From: Sclerotiophoma versabilis
Taxonomy: Eukaryota; Ascomycota; Dothideomycetes; Pleosporales; Didymellaceae
Assembly (NCBI GenBank): GCA_012274445.1
Contig: JAAROD010000093.1
Span: 1,488,001-1,552,000, forward strand
DNA: 64,000 bases
Direction of reading: 5' to 3'
The position numbers were made by a program, and so were the translations under genes. Positions 10,739 to 22,000 of this stretch are shown piece after piece. The notes beneath the pieces were generated by a model. The model was not told the origin of the DNA, made no database searches, and saw only the letters and a list, made by a program, of their open reading frames with translations. Every line of letters begins with the position of its first letter. Position 1 is the stretch's first letter.

Positions 10739-11582
10739 CTAAGCCTTGTCACTATCAATCTTGGCTGCTGTGTCGGCAACTTCAGCAGCAGTCTCTGCAG
10801 CCTTGGTATCAGGAACCTTGACATCGCCACTAGCGGCTACGAGTCCCTGAACAACTTTGTGTGTTCCAGCAGGGCTGCCAGGCTCAGAAGCCAATACCTT
10901 ACCCTCCTTGTTTACCACAAAGACGCCGCGAGTAGTGCCCTTGGGTGCCTTCTTCAGGCCAATTGCCGAGATGAGTGTTTGCGAGGGATCGCACAGCAGA
11001 CTGTAAGGGAGGTTCTGCTTGGTCTTGAAAGTGGTGTTCGCCTTGGGGCTGTCGTTCGAAAGACCGAAGATGCTGAAGCCGGTCGCGGTGAGGGGTGCGT
11101 ACGAGTCGCGGAAGAGGCAGACTTGTGTAGTGCCTGCCCGGATGTTAGTAACGGTTCTGATAGGTGAGATGCGTCCACGTACATCCTGGTGTGGAGGCTT
11201 TAGGGTACGTAAAGAGTACAACTCCACCCTTGCTCTCCTCTACAAGTTTCGCCAGCGTTGTGGTCATTCCGTCGTGTGTTTCGATCTCGCCACCGAAGTT
11301 GGTGAGGTCAATTGTGTCGCCGACCTTGGGTGGCCCAGTGGCTGAAGCAGCAGCCGCTGGCTTGTTCTCGCCGTTACTGGCTTCAGCAATGGTTTCCTTA
11401 ACGGTCCCAATAACGTCAGTCACAGAATCAGTAACGAGTGTTACGGCTTCGGTGACAGCTTCAGTTGCCTGCTCAGCGACTGTCTTCTCCTTGGCAGTTT
11501 TCCTGCCCTTGGGCGCAGACGCCTTCTTAGCTGGGCGCACAGGCGCTGGAGGGGGCGTCTTGCGTTTGCGTAGCTCAACCAT
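10739..11582 (-). CDS. Thioredoxin-dependent peroxiredoxin, BCP/PrxQ (Dot5-like) type
   Basis: Reduces hydrogen peroxide and alkyl hydroperoxides using thioredoxin. Exons 11582-11183 and 11133-10739 flank a 49-bp intron (GTACGT...GGGCAG); the spliced protein has 264 residues. The intron interrupts the codon of the peroxidatic cysteine: C134 in STPGCTTQVCLFRD, with the resolving cysteine at C139, the five-residue spacing of the BCP/PrxQ class. Downstream GFSIFGLSNDSP and LLCDPSQTLISAIG fit the AhpC/TSA fold. The domain is preceded by about 100 residues of Lys/Pro/Ala-rich sequence with a repetitive TEAVTEAVTLVTDSVTD helix, as in nuclear Dot5-type proteins, so a nuclear location is plausible but inferred. 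The start is the ATG at 11582 (MVELRKRK); an in-frame ATG upstream adds an unlikely leader. Confidence 0.92.
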
Positions 11583-12705
11583 GGTAGTTTTGTGGTCGCG
11601 TAGCTGATGCCTGGTCGTGTCAGTGTGGTGATCTGCTATCAATCTCTAGTAGAAAGTGTTGATGGGCAAAGGTGTGAAGGAGCTGAAATGCGCGTCGATA
11701 TAAGCGGTGCGACTGGCGCTTACCTATGTGTGTATATTGTTCACGAGTCCTTGCGTATCACCTGAAGGATCTACGGATAGTAAGACGCCAGTTGCAACGC
11801 GTTGTGGGAGTAAATGGGCAAAGCAGATGAGCGCGATGTTGAGCTTCGGGCCAGAAAGACCGAGAGATTGTCAGCCATATCTCGGCCCTCCAGCCTCCCC
11901 CTTGGCAAGCTGTACGTCCATATCGATATTAGGCGGATTACATGAGCTTGCGCCTTTTTTGGAACACTCAGCTGCGGACCTGGGGGTTGCGTGCCGTCTT
12001 TGATTGGTTGCTGATGGTGAGGAGCGTGAACGCTGCAACGCAACTTCCCGTTCGGCTGCTTACGCATACGTCGTAGCTCCCGCTCACGCTAGCCCCACTC
12101 ATTTGCCGTCTCCTTCGTCCGAGCGACGTTGAGCGTTGCCATCTGTCGATACATTCAATAGGGACCTCTGAACCCCAGATGGGTAAACAATGTTTCCGGA
12201 TTTCTCATTCAAAGCGGCCAGGATGTATAGGCCCAAGCACCAATATCGCGAAGGAGATGCAACATGTAGATGTCAAACCTGAAGCTGTACCCTGGAGCTC
12301 TTCACAATGTGTAATTTGTCGAGCCCAGAGGTTTTGTCCAAGAGTAATACCCCGCGACAGCAAGCAAGCAAGTCTACTCATAACGGATATCGCTGTACTT
12401 TGAACCATGGGTCACTTTATACCCCACACTCGACCCAGGCCAGCAAGCGTCAGCTTCAATAGTCATTGGATATGATATGTTCATCAACCAGTGTTACTCT
12501 TCCGCATGTGTTCCAAGGTTACTCCGTTTTGTCGTCATTAACGTCTTAAAATCGGCACAACATGATATTACTTGTACCTGGTCCCGCGCCATTGCTCTCC
12601 CTGTATTTCGAGTGCGAAGCCAACTCACTTCCTTTCGGCGTAGAAACCTGCAACGTTTCGACACACCTCAACTCAAACAAAAGAGTCTCTCGACAAACTT
12701 TCGTG
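11583..12705. promoter_or_regulatory. Divergent intergenic region, peroxiredoxin / amino-acid permease
   Basis: About 1.1 kb separating two divergent gene starts. Short open frames on both strands show no domain signature. No defined regulatory site was recognised. Confidence 0.35.
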
Positions 12706-14500
12706 ATGTTTCGTCTCTTGTCAGATATAAATTTTTTGAAGCGCGGCAGTGCCTTTACGAGATCGGCCGAAACGGAACAGGGGGCAGGGAAGACGGGGCG
12801 GTCGAACGAGCTTGAACTGCAGCCATTCAACACGTTGTCGGATACCGAAGGACAAGTCTCCTCATCTGCCAATGACGTTGCTTTTGGTGATGAAGAAGGA
12901 GCTGAGATCCAATACAGAACATGCGCATGGTGGTAAGTAATGCTCCAGCCCAACCATCTTGGCTTCATGATCTCAAGGCTGCAGTATGCTGATGTCTTGG
13001 AAAGGCACACGGGAGCTTGTAGGGCCCTTTTCCAGCTAATTGTATGGTGCACACCTAACATAGCACAGTGATGCTCGCCGCAAATGTTTCTCTAGGCGTT
13101 CTTGCGCTCCCACAAGCTCTTGCGATCCTCGGTATCATTCCGGGTCTCTTGTGTATCTGCTTCCTAGGTATAATTGCGACCTATACCGGATGGCTTATTG
13201 GCGAGTTCAAGCTTGCTTATCCGAAAGTGCAGTCATTTCCCGATTGTGGAGAACTTATTGCGGGGCCTATAGGAAGAGAAGTCATGGCTATCGGCTCAGT
13301 CCTTATCTTGGTTTTTATCAGCGGTGCGCATGTGTTGACGTTCGCTGTCGCCATGAATGCTCTGACAGGTCACGGGGCTTGCACGATCATCTTCAGTGTC
13401 GCTGGTATGGGTATTTGCTTTTTCCTCGGCCTGCCAAGGACGTTCAAGAACGTCAGTAAATTGTCGGTCCTTTGTAAGTGCATTTTCCCAGGAAGAGGAG
13501 TACATCCTGACTTTGAAAGCTTGTGCAAGTATCATCCTTGCAGTGCTCATTGGCATGATTGGCATTGGAATCACCAGGCCAGATGCGGGTAACATTCTTG
13601 CAGTGCGCCCTGGCATCCCTTTCGTAAAAGGCCTGGGTCCAGTGCTGAACATCGTTCTGGCTTACAGTAAGTGGTTTATCGCAAAGAGTTGCTAGTGTCG
13701 ACATAAGCTGACTGAAAATAGCCGGTCATGTCGCGTTCCTGTCCTTTCAATCCGAATTAAAGGACCCACGAGACTTCAAGAAAGCACTTTTCTTCGAGCA
13801 AGGCATTGCGGTCACGTTCTATATGACCATATCAGCCGTCATCTACTACTATGCCAGTCCTCTCGTTACATCCCCCGCCCTTGGCTCGGCAAGCCCGATT
13901 ATCACTAAACTCGCTTTTGGCTTCGCCATTCCCACGATCATCATTGCGGGTGTGGTTAACGGATCGGTGGCTTGCAAGTATATCTACATCCGAATGTGGA
14001 AGGGAACCAACGTTGTCCACCAAAAAGGTTTCAGGAGCCTAGGAAGCTGGGCCGGTATCTGTGCGGCATTTTGGGTCGTTGCATGGTTGCTTGCTTCTGC
14101 GATCCCAAACTTCAACCTCTTGCTCGGTCTTATTGCTGCCCTTTTTGGCTCTTGGTTCAGCTGTAGGTTTGAACGAAAGTTCGTACAAAAAGTAGAAGAC
14201 TAACATTGTTTAGATGCGCTGCCTATGGTCATGTGGTTCTATCAGCATAGTGGAGCCTGGTTTGAAAGTAAGCGCATGACTATGTGGTCGATCTGCAATG
14301 CTTCCTTTTTCTGCATCGGTGTTGCAATTGCAAGTCTGAAAACATTCTCCTCTCGTTGTACCTGCTTGCTGACACATTTATAGTTCGCCCTCGGCATGTG
14401 GGCTTCGAGAAATGAGCTCCATAATGGCTCTGGAGGTAAGACGTTCTCTTGCGTTAACAACTGGTCGCCAGCCAGCGTAGCTTTCGGAAACGGAGAGTGA
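12706..14500 (+). CDS. Amino-acid transporter, MTR / N-system type (Aa_trans family)
   Basis: Proton-coupled uptake of neutral or aromatic amino acids is the known role of the Neurospora MTR type. Six exons: 12706-12932, 13064-13473, 13520-13666, 13722-14162, 14214-14329, 14384-14500; total 485 residues, the family's normal size. After a hydrophilic N-terminus the conserved YRTCAWW leads into the first helix (NVSLGVLALPQALA); later come AYTGHVAFLSFQSELKDP, FGFAIPTIIIAGVVNG and SWFSYALPMVMWFYQHSG, spanning about ten to eleven membrane segments. The first intron is long for this genome (131 bp) and its acceptor TAG at 13061-13063 was chosen because it restores WWCTVMLAANV. The fifth intron (14330-14383) starts with GCAAGT, a GC-AG intron, with branch point TGCTGAC. 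The C-terminus KTFSCVNN is read through rather than spliced. Confidence 0.88.
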
Positions 14501-14840
14501 AAGACGAATGGTCCTGCGTGCTTACACATAGAGTTGCACGTATCGAAACAGAATCCCCAGGGGGTGAAGTGTGCTAGATATTGTAGTAACAACAATATTC
14601 AGTCGCTCCGAGTTGTGTAGTGTTTAAACCATTTGTGCGGATGTATATACAGCTCACGTGCTAGCGCGCTTGTGAGAACGCGCTTCGCAAGCTGCTTGCT
14701 GTTATCGATATTCATTGTCGTCATCGCCACCTTTGCTCTCCACAACGCAACCGAACTTTTGGGAACATCGTGATTGCTTCTAAATATACGTTCCATCCAA
14801 TCGCAATCGCTCTTCTTCTACGTGCACTGTTCCCAGTAAC
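14501..14840. other. Short intergenic region
   Basis: 340 bp between two genes on the same strand; it should hold the permease terminator and the SWIM/RING promoter. No other feature seen. Confidence 0.4.
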
Positions 14841-15803
14841 ATGGAGCCCACGTCTTTGCCACCCTTACGGCTAACACGCAAACGCAAGGCAGCTGTAAGC
14901 TATGTCGAGTACTGTGAGGACGACTTTCGAACAGAACATCTGTCGCCTGTAAAGAGACCGAAGAAGGTAGAAACAGCACCGGAGGTTGGAGCTGTTGAAG
15001 ATGCTCCCAACAAGACTAGCAAGAAGAGGGCCAAGGGTGGCAGGAATGCACCATCCGAAGAGAAGCGTCTCCGCCGACACCGCGCACGAGCACCTGGCAG
15101 CTACCTCGAGATCAGAAACCGTGCACTTACACAACGCCTTACTGTCCTTTCGCGCGAACGATGCGGGAGCGACAAGCTTCCAGAGGAGAAGGTGACCATT
15201 GCTGGCTCGACAGGCAACGTTTACACTGTCAATGTGGGCCTCGTACTTAGCTGCGACTGCCCTCACGCCATGAAGGGGAATCAGTGCAAGCATATTGTCT
15301 ACATCATGTTGCGTGTACTGAAGGCCAGGGAAGAGGTTGCATATCAGCTAGCGCTCACCAGCAGCGAGTTGCGCGAGCTGATCACAAACGCGCCGCTCAT
15401 TCCAGGTGTCGAGACAGACTGCAACGACAAGCCTGGCGAAGCGCAGGACGGAAATCGCCAACCCATCGAGGGCGAATGCCCCATATGCTACGACGAACTT
15501 GATCAGAAGAACGATCACATTGTATACTGCAAGGCTAGCTGCGGGAACAACGTGCACAAGACTTGTATGCAGTCATGGATCCAGATGGCTGTGAGAGGCA
15601 AGGCCACTTGCCCGTATTGTCGAGCAATCTGGGACACGGAAGAAGCTTTTGATGATGATATGAGTAGCGTGGATACGGGGGGGTTGCGGCGGAATGAGGA
15701 TGGGTATCTCAACGTTGCAGGTCAGCTTGGTCTGAGCGGCGAAAGAGATAACTCCACCTACCACCAGTTTTGGGTAAGGCGACAGTTCGGCCGCAGATGG
15801 TAA
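14841..15803 (+). CDS. SWIM and RING zinc-finger protein, probable E3 ubiquitin ligase
   Basis: A single-exon gene of 320 residues. The N-terminal 90 residues are rich in Lys/Arg and contain likely nuclear-localisation clusters (KRPKK, KKRAKGGR, KRLRRHRARA). A SWIM finger follows: C138-x-C140-x8-C149-x-H151 within SCDCPHAMKGNQCKH. After a helical region comes a RING-type finger starting at C213 (ECPICYDEL), with YCKASCGNNVHKTCMQSW and closing CPYC. SWIM plus RING is the arrangement of ZSWIM2/MEX-like ubiquitin ligases, so transfer of ubiquitin from an E2 is the likely activity, with the SWIM part binding protein or DNA. The reading frame ends just where GGTAAGTG occurs, so a 3' intron and longer tail cannot be excluded. 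Substrate unknown. Confidence 0.85.
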   Translation: MEPTSLPPLRLTRKRKAAVSYVEYCEDDFRTEHLSPVKRPKKVETAPEVGAVEDAPNKTSKKRAKGGRNAPSEEKRLRRHRARAPGSYLEIRNRALTQRLTVLSRERCGSDKLPEEKVTIAGSTGNVYTVNVGLVLSCDCPHAMKGNQCKHIVYIMLRVLKAREEVAYQLALTSSELRELITNAPLIPGVETDCNDKPGEAQDGNRQPIEGECPICYDELDQKNDHIVYCKASCGNNVHKTCMQSWIQMAVRGKATCPYCRAIWDTEEAFDDDMSSVDTGGLRRNEDGYLNVAGQLGLSGERDNSTYHQFWVRRQFGRRW

Positions 15804-16264
15804 GTGCCTATTGACAGTTATTTAAGGGCCTTACTCTCTGATTAGAGTTGATGGTGTTAAAAGACTCAGTAGATGCCCAACGACGATCTTGGAGGGCTCA
15901 TAATGCAGGAAGAATGATAGAGTTTGCTTTTCGTTCCAAGTGCCTAACGTTGCCATGACACAGAGATGAATAGACGTCGTTGTCCTCCACGGTACAGCAC
16001 AAGAGTCTGCAGGCATGAGCCTGCAGTAGAATTTACTTTAAGTACAGTACAAGGGCAGTCATATTACTGGCAAAAATGCTGCAAGCTTACATGCACTTGC
16101 TAGCAAAGCCACTGCCTGTAGGCGCTTCAGTTATTGACCATCAAAGCGCTCAGCGTTGTTGTGCAAAACTTTTGTACATATGCCATTCAATCGCTTATCA
16201 AATCCTTCACTGTTGCTCTATGCCGAACTGGAGCCTGTCTTCCACTTGTTCCCTCCTTAATCTA
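15804..16264. other. Intergenic, no gene recognised
   Basis: Downstream of the SWIM/RING gene. I see only chance open frames. Confidence 0.35.
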
Positions 16265-16622
16265 ATGCGAGACTTGTCCGGAGTTGCCAGCGGCATTGCT
16301 GTTATATCTTTAGCTAAGCAGCTTCTTCTGACTGTCAATACTATCAAATCCTTGCGCCGTAACATCCAGGACGCGTCGCCGGAGCTAAGTCGCATTACCA
16401 CTCTGTTTGAGAGGCTTGCCACCTTATTTCAAGGTGTCCGCAGCATCCCTGAGAAGAAGATACTTTTACAGCTCACCACTTCCCTACAGTTACTACAAAA
16501 ACAAAAAATGTCTCAAAGCCTGCGAAGAAGCCATAAAGCCGCTCCAAACGACGACAAAGACAGTAAGATTGAACCTCAACCGTTCTCCAGGTGCAGTTGT
16601 GCCTAAGTATGGAGCTGGTATA
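16265..16622 (+). pseudogene. Relic of the N-terminal domain of a fungal ankyrin/NACHT-type protein
   Basis: From the ATG at 16265 the frame reads MRDLSGVASGIAVISLA and then INDASPEL-like text (NIQDASPELSRITTLFERLA), which resembles the helical N-terminal module found in front of ankyrin-repeat or NACHT proteins of Dothideomycetes. After about residue 65 the family-like sequence switches frame: CLKACEEAIKPLQ is read in the frame of 16407-16625, and no downstream repeat domain can be followed. I interpret this as a truncated, frameshifted gene remnant. A small spliced gene is possible but I found no convincing donor and acceptor joining the two frames. Confidence 0.45.
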
Positions 16623-16625
16623 TAA

Positions 16626-17995
16626 CATCGAACAACCCAAATGATTTTCGCATCTGACCAGCCGAGTCATCGATACTGTCTTGTATTGCGCCGACCAATT
16701 TTCCATTCTTGCCGACGAGAGCTGGGGCCTTCTTGTCGTTCTCAAGTACTTGAATCTGTAGGTTCCCCTCAACCTTAATGGAACAAAGCCTGCAGATATT
16801 CATATTGCATCTATCGCCGTTGTGAACGGCTTCACCATGATGGTAGTTGCGTCAGCAACTGACCAGCTTAGAGTTGCGGAGAGAGGTCAGCTTTGGGACC
16901 ATGGAGGCAGTTGTATTTTCTGTTCACTGGACCCTTTTTGCCCCTATACCATTCTTGAGCAGTTTTGTGTATCGAAGCGAACATTTCTTGCGGTCTCTGC
17001 CGTTTCGCCTCAGTTTTCGTACAGAGTGATCAGGTTGGTTGCACGAATCGTTGTTGCAGAGATAAGAGCGTTCGAGACCGTTAGGGATTGAGTGCCTGCA
17101 TCCCTTACGGCAGGACAGAAGCTTGAACGAGAGACACGCAAACTGACTCCAATGCTAGCAAGCTTCTTATGCTTTTGACACCATACACTCTGTAAACTCA
17201 CTTTGGTCTTCCCTCTCTAAGGAAGATGCATAACAGCCTTTTGATGCTTTGTATGAGATCAAGCGGGGTCTAGTTAGTATACATGCATGGCTCTGTCGTC
17301 GGTATGTAAAGTAGTACCAGTTGGTAGAGTAACGGAACGACTCGTCCTCGATTAAAGAAAATCTCAGAGGTTCTTCCGCACCCAGAACTTCTGGTCTTTG
17401 GAGAGCATCCGTTGCTACATCACCTTCCGTTATAGCCCATCCTCACTGAGAGGAGAACGCTGTGTACGCATGTTGGTGACAAATGTGCGCACGTTTCATC
17501 TCAGTACCAATTGAGTCTGAGAATGCGTCCAGGAAGATGCGAACAAGGCGTTCCCATTCACGTTCGTAGTCAACAAAGAGGTCTATGAGGCGGCTTTGCG
17601 CGATATCCAGCTGACACAACTGCTTTGCTGGGGCATCGCTATTGCTCCATAGCCATCGTGATTGCCCTTGAGTAGGGGGTGACAACAGAATTTCGCATGA
17701 GCTGTGAGGTGGATCCTCAGCCTGCTTGCTATTTTCGAAGCGCTGTAGGCACATTATTCCGCATATCATCATGCATGGCGCCTGTTGTCATCAAGAATTG
17801 ATCCCTAATCTCCTTGTTTGCAACTTGCACAGAGTGATTGGCTTGTTGATAGTACGCAGCCGAGTGTCCGGAAAGACTAGGAAATTCAGGCCGCAAGCGC
17901 CACGCTAGTGTCATGCGCCACACAGCCACGCCAGCTCATTCAAAGTTTCCAACCTCGTGTTACATCTTCATCCTTATGTATCGGCGCGGCGTTAA
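16626..17995. other. Gene-poor stretch with weak minus-strand coding hints
   Basis: No recognisable gene. Two minus-strand open frames (17929-17729 and 17772-17443) would join by a frame change near 17750 and the second contains an amphipathic stretch (LIDLFVDYEREWERLVRIFL), so a decayed gene is conceivable, but no family was recognised and no start or splice pair is convincing. Confidence 0.25.
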
Positions 17996-18913
17996 ATGGG
18001 ATCGGATGCTCTATCGAAATTGACCAAGGCCGGTGAGACCGCCTGGAGGTCGTTCCAGCAAAGATGGTATGCTGCGCGCCAACTGTTGAGGTCACGTGTA
18101 CTATACTGACTGAACATGCTATAGGTTAGAGAGAAAGAGAGGCCCACCTGATGCGCAGTTGGCAGAAGCAATTCGTCTGAAGAATCTCCACCTCCGACAA
18201 ATCGCAGCAAAGATTACAGGCAACTCCGAATCCGAAGTGCCTCCGCTAATATGCACACCCCAAGCACCTGGCCGTGCAGTCTTCTTGATCACCACACCGA
18301 TCGCTTTCGGCAGGCTTGAACTATCCAGGAAAACCTACGAGCTTCTCGCAAAACATGTTGGTATGAGCATGAACAGCATCTCTCACTGGGCCGTGGTAGT
18401 TGTTGACCGCGCGCTTGGGCCAACCTATGCATACGACCTTATGAGCGATCAACTGAAAGTCCAGATGCTCATGAACAACTACTTTCGCGTATATGAGGTT
18501 ACTGAAAACTTTATCGCTACATGGAGCTCTTGCTATTATGTGGGTGAGACGACAAAAAGACATGAAGAAATACAGGCTCTCGGTAAGCCTTGCTGCACAA
18601 CAAGCGCAAGTAGACCGTATGCTGATATTTTGTAGGCGAACATTTCATCGCCACGAACAAGCGATACAACCTTCTCTCGAACAACTGCCAACATCTCACA
18701 GAGAACCTCATCAGAGAGCTTTGCAATGGTAAGATGATCAGCCAAGCCAAGCTTGAAGAGGAGATACATCTTATCTCGCCAAAGATGGCGCGCGACTTGA
18801 TGGTGGCCAGGCTGAGGTCAAAGCTTGAGAAGGAGGATCAGAGAGAGGACAGTGAATCTGTGCAAAATGACGTCTTCACCATCAAAGAGCTGTGGGGCAG
18901 AATCAAACATTAG
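17996..18913 (+). CDS. Uncharacterised protein with permuted papain-like (PPPDE/LRAT-like) His...Cys signature
   Basis: Three exons, 17996-18066, 18125-18582 and 18636-18913, with introns of 58 bp (GTATGC...TATAG) and 53 bp (GTAAGC...TGTAG), give 268 residues with no signal peptide or membrane helix. The core runs from SISHWAVVVVDRALGP (histidine near residue 107) through a YYVGETTKRHEEI stretch to YNLLSNNCQHLTENL, where an asparagine-cysteine pair sits at the start of a helix. A histidine in a beta-strand before a cysteine in an N-C-x-H/E motif is the order seen in circularly permuted papain-like families such as PPPDE peptidases and LRAT/NlpC-P60 relatives. Thiol peptidase, deubiquitinase-like or acyltransferase activity is therefore an inference from motif order, not a family match. 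The C-terminus is highly charged (KLEKEDQREDSES). It is convergent with the kinase gene that ends 146 bp away. Confidence 0.8.
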
Positions 18914-19059
18914 AAGTGAAGGATGGTACCCTTCCCAGCGCCTTGAACTTGTAAGGAACCTTTCCTTTGATTTGAAATCTTGCACATAGACTATCATTGT
19001 TTCAAATCCAGTCATGTCAGCTCTTAGCCACCATTCCACTGTTTTGTATGGCGACAGTG

Positions 19060-22000
19060 TTAATATGATGCAGGCTCGGCCGATGCCCTATTGCGGAGCG
19101 TCTTCTGAATACAAGCACGGAGCTCGGGTATCCTGAAAGGTTTCGAAATGACATCATCCATGCCAGCTTGCAAGGCGGTCTTGACCTGCTCTGGCCTGAC
19201 GTTTGCTGTCACCGCTATGACAGGAATGTGTCCATTCACAATGCCTTTTTCTTGCATTTGCCTGATATTTGCCACGCATTCGAGCCCATTCATTACCGGC
19301 ATCTAGTATAGTCAGTAAATTCTCACATGAAGTCAAGCTTCGAACGTGCCTCCCAGTCAAGAAGGATCAGGGTCAACTCGTTACCGGACCCATGCCCTTT
19401 GCAGTATTTCGTTGATTTTAGGTACTCCAAGGCTTCGCCACCATGATTGGCCACTGCGACATGCATGCCAACGTCGCGCAGTTGCTTTGCTAGAACGCGT
19501 TGATTTACCAGATTATCCTCGACGATGAGGATGTATAGGTCACTATCAGAGATAGTTCTTTCTGGGTTGCTTGTACGCGACGGATAGGGGATGTCTTCTT
19601 CTGCATATGAGTTGCTGCGCAGAACTGTTCTATGAATCTGGATGCTTTGATCGATCATTTCCGAGCTCTCTTTGATGCTTCCTCTTTTGAGTGAGATCGG
19701 ATCGCTCTTGCGGCTTTGTATGTAGAAGAAGAAAGTGCTACCCACACCTTTCTTTGAGGTGAAACCAATGGCACCTCCGTGCATCTCGGTGAGTCTCCTC
19801 GAGATGAAAAGTCCCAGTCCTGAGCCGCCTGGAATGAAGTTAGTTTACACTGGAAATTCGGAAATGCTGATTCAGACTGTCTTTGCGGAGTGCGACGGGG
19901 ATCGCACCTTAGCCTTTGGCACTGGTGGAAGGACAACATACCATAATCGATGTGCGTTCTCGGTGATGCTTGTGAAAAACGTGTGAAGAGGAGATGATGC
20001 TCTAAACCTGTGATTAGTATCTACGAACGAGTATCTGTCCTTAAACTTACGCGCATCAGTCATTCCAGTGCCGGTGTCTTGTACTGAGAAGCGCACAAAG
20101 ACCTGCATTATATTAGAATAGACATAAACCCAACATCGATCAAGAGACTGACATTCTGGCCTCGTTCCCAGTCCGCCAATAATGTCTTGGCATCTGAGCC
20201 TCCTGTCCGCGGCATGTACGCAACCTGACCATCGGCATTGTGTGTAGGTCGTTCAAGTGATATGCTTAAGCTGACCACAATGTGCCTTTTGGCCTCAAAA
20301 CGTGTAAACTTGATGGCGTTGGTGATAAGATTAATGAGTATCTGCAAAACTCTCGTTGGATCGAGGGAGACGCTGACGATACCGAGTTGTCTGCACGAGT
20401 CATCAACATGGAACTGGAGATTCACACCAGCTACCTTGGCCTCCCCTTTAAATATCTTCACTGCGTCTCGCGCTGTTGACTCAAGTTGGACGTCGATTGG
20501 TGTCATGACAAACAGACCCGAGTCCAACTTGGAGATGGTCAAGATATCTGAGCGTATCAATGCTGGCTTCAAAATTTGTTTTGCAAATCACTTACCATCA
20601 ACTATGGTTTTCATGTGCTTAGAGCAATGTATAATCGTCTCAGCGGACTCAACTGTAGCAAGTAATGTCTTTTGATAGCTTCCGTCATAACGAGTTGACT
20701 GTTCCAAGGTCTTGTGTAAGGATACGATGCTATCCGCACACTGAACAATTGCGGACAGCGGGTTCCTCATCTCATGAGATGTTGTATCAATGAAGCTCTC
20801 TAGTTGGCGTTTTGATTCCTTTGCTCTTGTAGCTTGTGCTGTTTGCAACTGCTCGCCCCACTTCTGCCGGGAGATCTCTGTTATGCAACCAATGACCTCC
20901 AAGATAACCCCTTCATCAGAAAGTTCCGGGAAAATCGAACAAAGAACCCACTTGGGTTGTTGTTCAGGTAGTGAATCGTCTACACCGCTGCTGGATATGC
21001 AGCAGGTACTTTTAAGACGCAGTTCGAAAGACCTATATCAAGTCAGCTCAAGTCTACTGGACATGCACACGTCTTACTGTGGCTCTTTCGTAATTTCAAG
21101 ACCCTCAAACTTGGCTTTACCAAACAGTATATACTCATCGTCAACGAGGGCATCCCAAAAGTCTTCCAGGGCAAGGTTTCGGTCATCGGTACCACAGATA
21201 CTGAACCAAGCTTCATTGCGGTAGGAGTAGACACCTTCCATTCTCATGTCTATAATGAAAATTCCAATATTGCTTCGCTCTGCGAAACGCTGTTGTCAAG
21301 ATGAAATTAACTCAATTAGGCAAATATGCTGCAAGACACAGTGTGAACTTACCTGGAACTTCGAACGTCCACGGTCCGCTTCCTTCTGAGATTCTGCTAG
21401 CTGTTGTCTTAGCTCTGATTTGATGAGCTCCGCCGTGGTGATGGCACGTTCTCGGCGCCCAATATCTTCTTCGTGTAACACCATCGAAGTGATCGATGTG
21501 GAAACCAGACGGGTCGCTACGTGAACAAATTGGGAATATTCTTGGTCATAAGGCCGTCGAGGACCTACAAATATGTCAGCAAGATCTCGATCACAGTACA
21601 TTTGGGGTTACCCACTAAGTCCAAGCATCATGAAACCAAGCATAGTATCTTTAGAAGACAACGGGTGCAGAGGACAAATAGCAGCGATCTTGCACTGTTC
21701 GCCTGAGCTTTGCAACCGGAGCGTTTCCGTCAGCCATAAAACCTCATTATCTTCAGTGATATCTATAATGATCGGCTTATGCGCAATCGCGGCCTGTTTG
21801 AAGAACTTGGTGATACCCTCTTCTTGCCGCAGGTCGAGTTTTTCGAAGCCAACAGATAGAGTTTCGAGTATTCCGATGGATCGTCGAAGCGTGAATCGAC
21901 ACTGGCTATCAGCCGCTTCGCTCGCGTCACTCGTGTCCTCTGTCCTCTTGCCATAAGTGTCCGTAGAATAGAAAAGTGCAAATGGGACATCTTTGTTGTT

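Noticed and set aside
12546..13061. 171-codon minus-strand frame over the start of the permease gene
   Set aside because: Antisense to a spliced gene with strong family blocks; no motif.
17305..17390. tRNA-like CCAGTTGGTAGAGTAACGG on the plus strand
   Set aside because: The expected T-loop GGTTCGANTCC is not present in the right place; looks like chance or a dead fragment.
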